Part shown: positions 21,186-21,836 of the stretch, piece by piece
How the letters are laid out: each line of letters starts with the position of its first letter
Numbering within the stretch: the first letter of the stretch is position 1
Assembly: GCA_023269365.1 (NCBI GenBank)
Contig: JAHFTN010000009.1
Span: 1 to 21,836, forward strand
Reading direction: 5' to 3'
From: Chlamydiota bacterium
Lineage (GTDB): Bacteria > Chlamydiota > Chlamydiia > Chlamydiales > Rhabdochlamydiaceae
DNA length: 21,836 bases
Program-made: the position numbers and the translations under genes
Notes under the pieces: model-generated
What the model was told of the DNA's origin: nothing
The model's input: only the letters and a program-made list of their open reading frames with translations
The model's database searches: none

Positions 21186-21563
21186 TACCTCTTGAAGCGG
21201 CTTCCACTCTTCCATCTCCTCGTTCCACACAAATGTAGCCATCTTGACAGATCCTTTCTCCCAGGCGCCCTTCAAGGCAATAAAGCTCATGGGCCCCAGC
21301 TGCTTCTTGTCTTCGTCAAGCACATACCAAAATTTTTCTTTCTGTGAGGGGACGCGCGGCTCGAAGGGGGTAGCAGGGGGAACCTTTACCCGCTTAACAC
21401 TAGAGCGCTGCCTCGACACAAAAAAGAGGGCAAGCAAGGCAAAAAGCCCGAATAAAGCTCCCGCGACAAACCAGTAGGTGGGGTTTTTCCCCTTGCTCTT
21501 CGCATAGTTACCGCAGGCACACGCCAGCATAAAGCTCGACAGAATCGTAATCCACATATTCAT
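21174..21563 (-). CDS. Small membrane protein with a GYF_2 (DUF4339) domain
   Basis: A 129-residue protein. Two hydrophobic segments lie at about 4-18 and 30-50 (WFVAGALFGLFALLALFFVS), separated by a short Lys-rich loop. After a linker, residues 83-127 form a GYF_2-type domain: WYVLDEDKKQLGPMSFIALK, an acidic/hydrophobic run, then FVWNEEMEEWKPLQEV, with the characteristic W-Y, GP and W-x-P-L positions. GYF_2 domains are thought to bind proline-rich peptides; the partner here is unknown. AAGGGAAG lies five bases before the ATG at 21563. It is convergent with rpsN. Confidence 0.75.
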   Translation of the reverse strand: MNMWITILSSFMLACACGNYAKSKGKNPTYWFVAGALFGLFALLALFFVSRQRSSVKRVKVPPATPFEPRVPSQKEKFWYVLDEDKKQLGPMSFIALKGAWEKGSVKMATFVWNEEMEEWKPLQEVVQL

Positions 21564-21836
21564 ATGTACTTCCCTTCTAAATGGGTTTTAGATAATAGGA
21601 GTTTTGGCCCCAAAATGCAAGCCGTTAAAAAGAGAGGCAGCAGCTCCCGGAAGTAATTTTTTGAATTTCTGAGGGTAGGTTTTTGGGCGTATGCATAAAT
21701 AAAGACAAATACCCTTCCTTCTGACTCTTCTTGTCAGTGCTGTACCACTCAAAAATTTATATATAATCAAAAACCACACTAAAAACTAGGAACCTCCTCA
21801 AGCTTTCTCTATCATGAGGTGTCTAAGATTAGTTTG
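21564..21836. other. AT-rich leader or intergenic region at the window end
   Basis: No supported gene. Its composition and position suggest the upstream region of the GYF_2 gene. On the minus strand a frame entering from the right edge stops at 21798-21800 (last residues LRHLMIEKA). It could be the end of a gene outside the window, but 12 codons are too few to judge. Confidence 0.4.

Noticed and set aside
21588..21779. Minus-strand frame of 63 codons near the right end
   Set aside because: GTG start without a ribosome binding site at the right distance, low-complexity basic product, no recognised family.

Overview
The window looks like a chromosomal stretch of a member of the Chlamydiae, probably an environmental (non-Chlamydiaceae) lineage. 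No single gene shows this. The case rests on several gene groups that, as I remember them, sit together in Chlamydia genomes: prfB - GNAT acetyltransferase - yebC; an M16 protease - plsB - rng - plsX/rpmF/yceD block; pcnB next to lpxB; and a secreted thioredoxin-fold gene near rnpA, with rpmH, rpmJ and rpsN. The plsB product resembles the soluble chloroplast-type enzyme, and rpmJ matches the chlamydial L36 as I remember it. I cannot name a genus. No phage, transposase, CRISPR array, rRNA or tRNA gene was recognised.

Layout. 1-309 is a non-coding segment packed with hairpins, including two inverted repeats with 33-bp arms. 310-2766 holds two convergent glycosyltransferase genes, each with an apparent export signal (GT4-like with a C-terminal membrane anchor; GT2 with a helical-repeat C-terminus). 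2915-5726 is a plus-strand operon: prfB, with an intact RF2 programmed +1 frameshift, two tandem GNAT paralogues, and yebC. 5758-15442 is one long minus-strand block, in transcription order pcnB, lpxB, yceD (DUF177), rpmF, plsX, rng, plsB and a secreted pitrilysin-like protease. Genes in it overlap or nearly touch, and it joins RNA processing, lipid A synthesis and the start of phospholipid synthesis. 15443-15778 is non-coding and holds a perfect 46-bp-arm palindrome beside a nested imperfect palindrome of about 150 bp. 15779-16246 (minus) is a Tsr3-like gene, divergent from 16283-18030, which encodes a secreted thioredoxin-fold protein followed by a GT8-like glycosyltransferase. 18022-20498 (minus) is rpmH-rnpA-uvrD. 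It is divergent from rpmJ-rpsN (20701-21147), with a recognisable promoter facing each way. 21174-21563 (minus) is a small membrane protein with a GYF_2 domain. The last 270 bases appear to be an AT-rich leader.

The genes are mostly housekeeping: translation termination and ribosomal proteins, RNA maturation (RNase G, RNase P protein, poly(A) polymerase or CCA-adding enzyme), DNA repair helicase, and envelope lipid synthesis. The less ordinary content is the palindromic repeat family, one 20-bp end of which recurs upstream of prfB; the Tsr3-like protein, of a family best known from archaeal and eukaryotic ribosome biogenesis; the duplicated acetyltransferase; and three glycosyltransferases with unknown targets. 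I see no clearly new multi-gene system. The palindromes are the best candidate for something undescribed.
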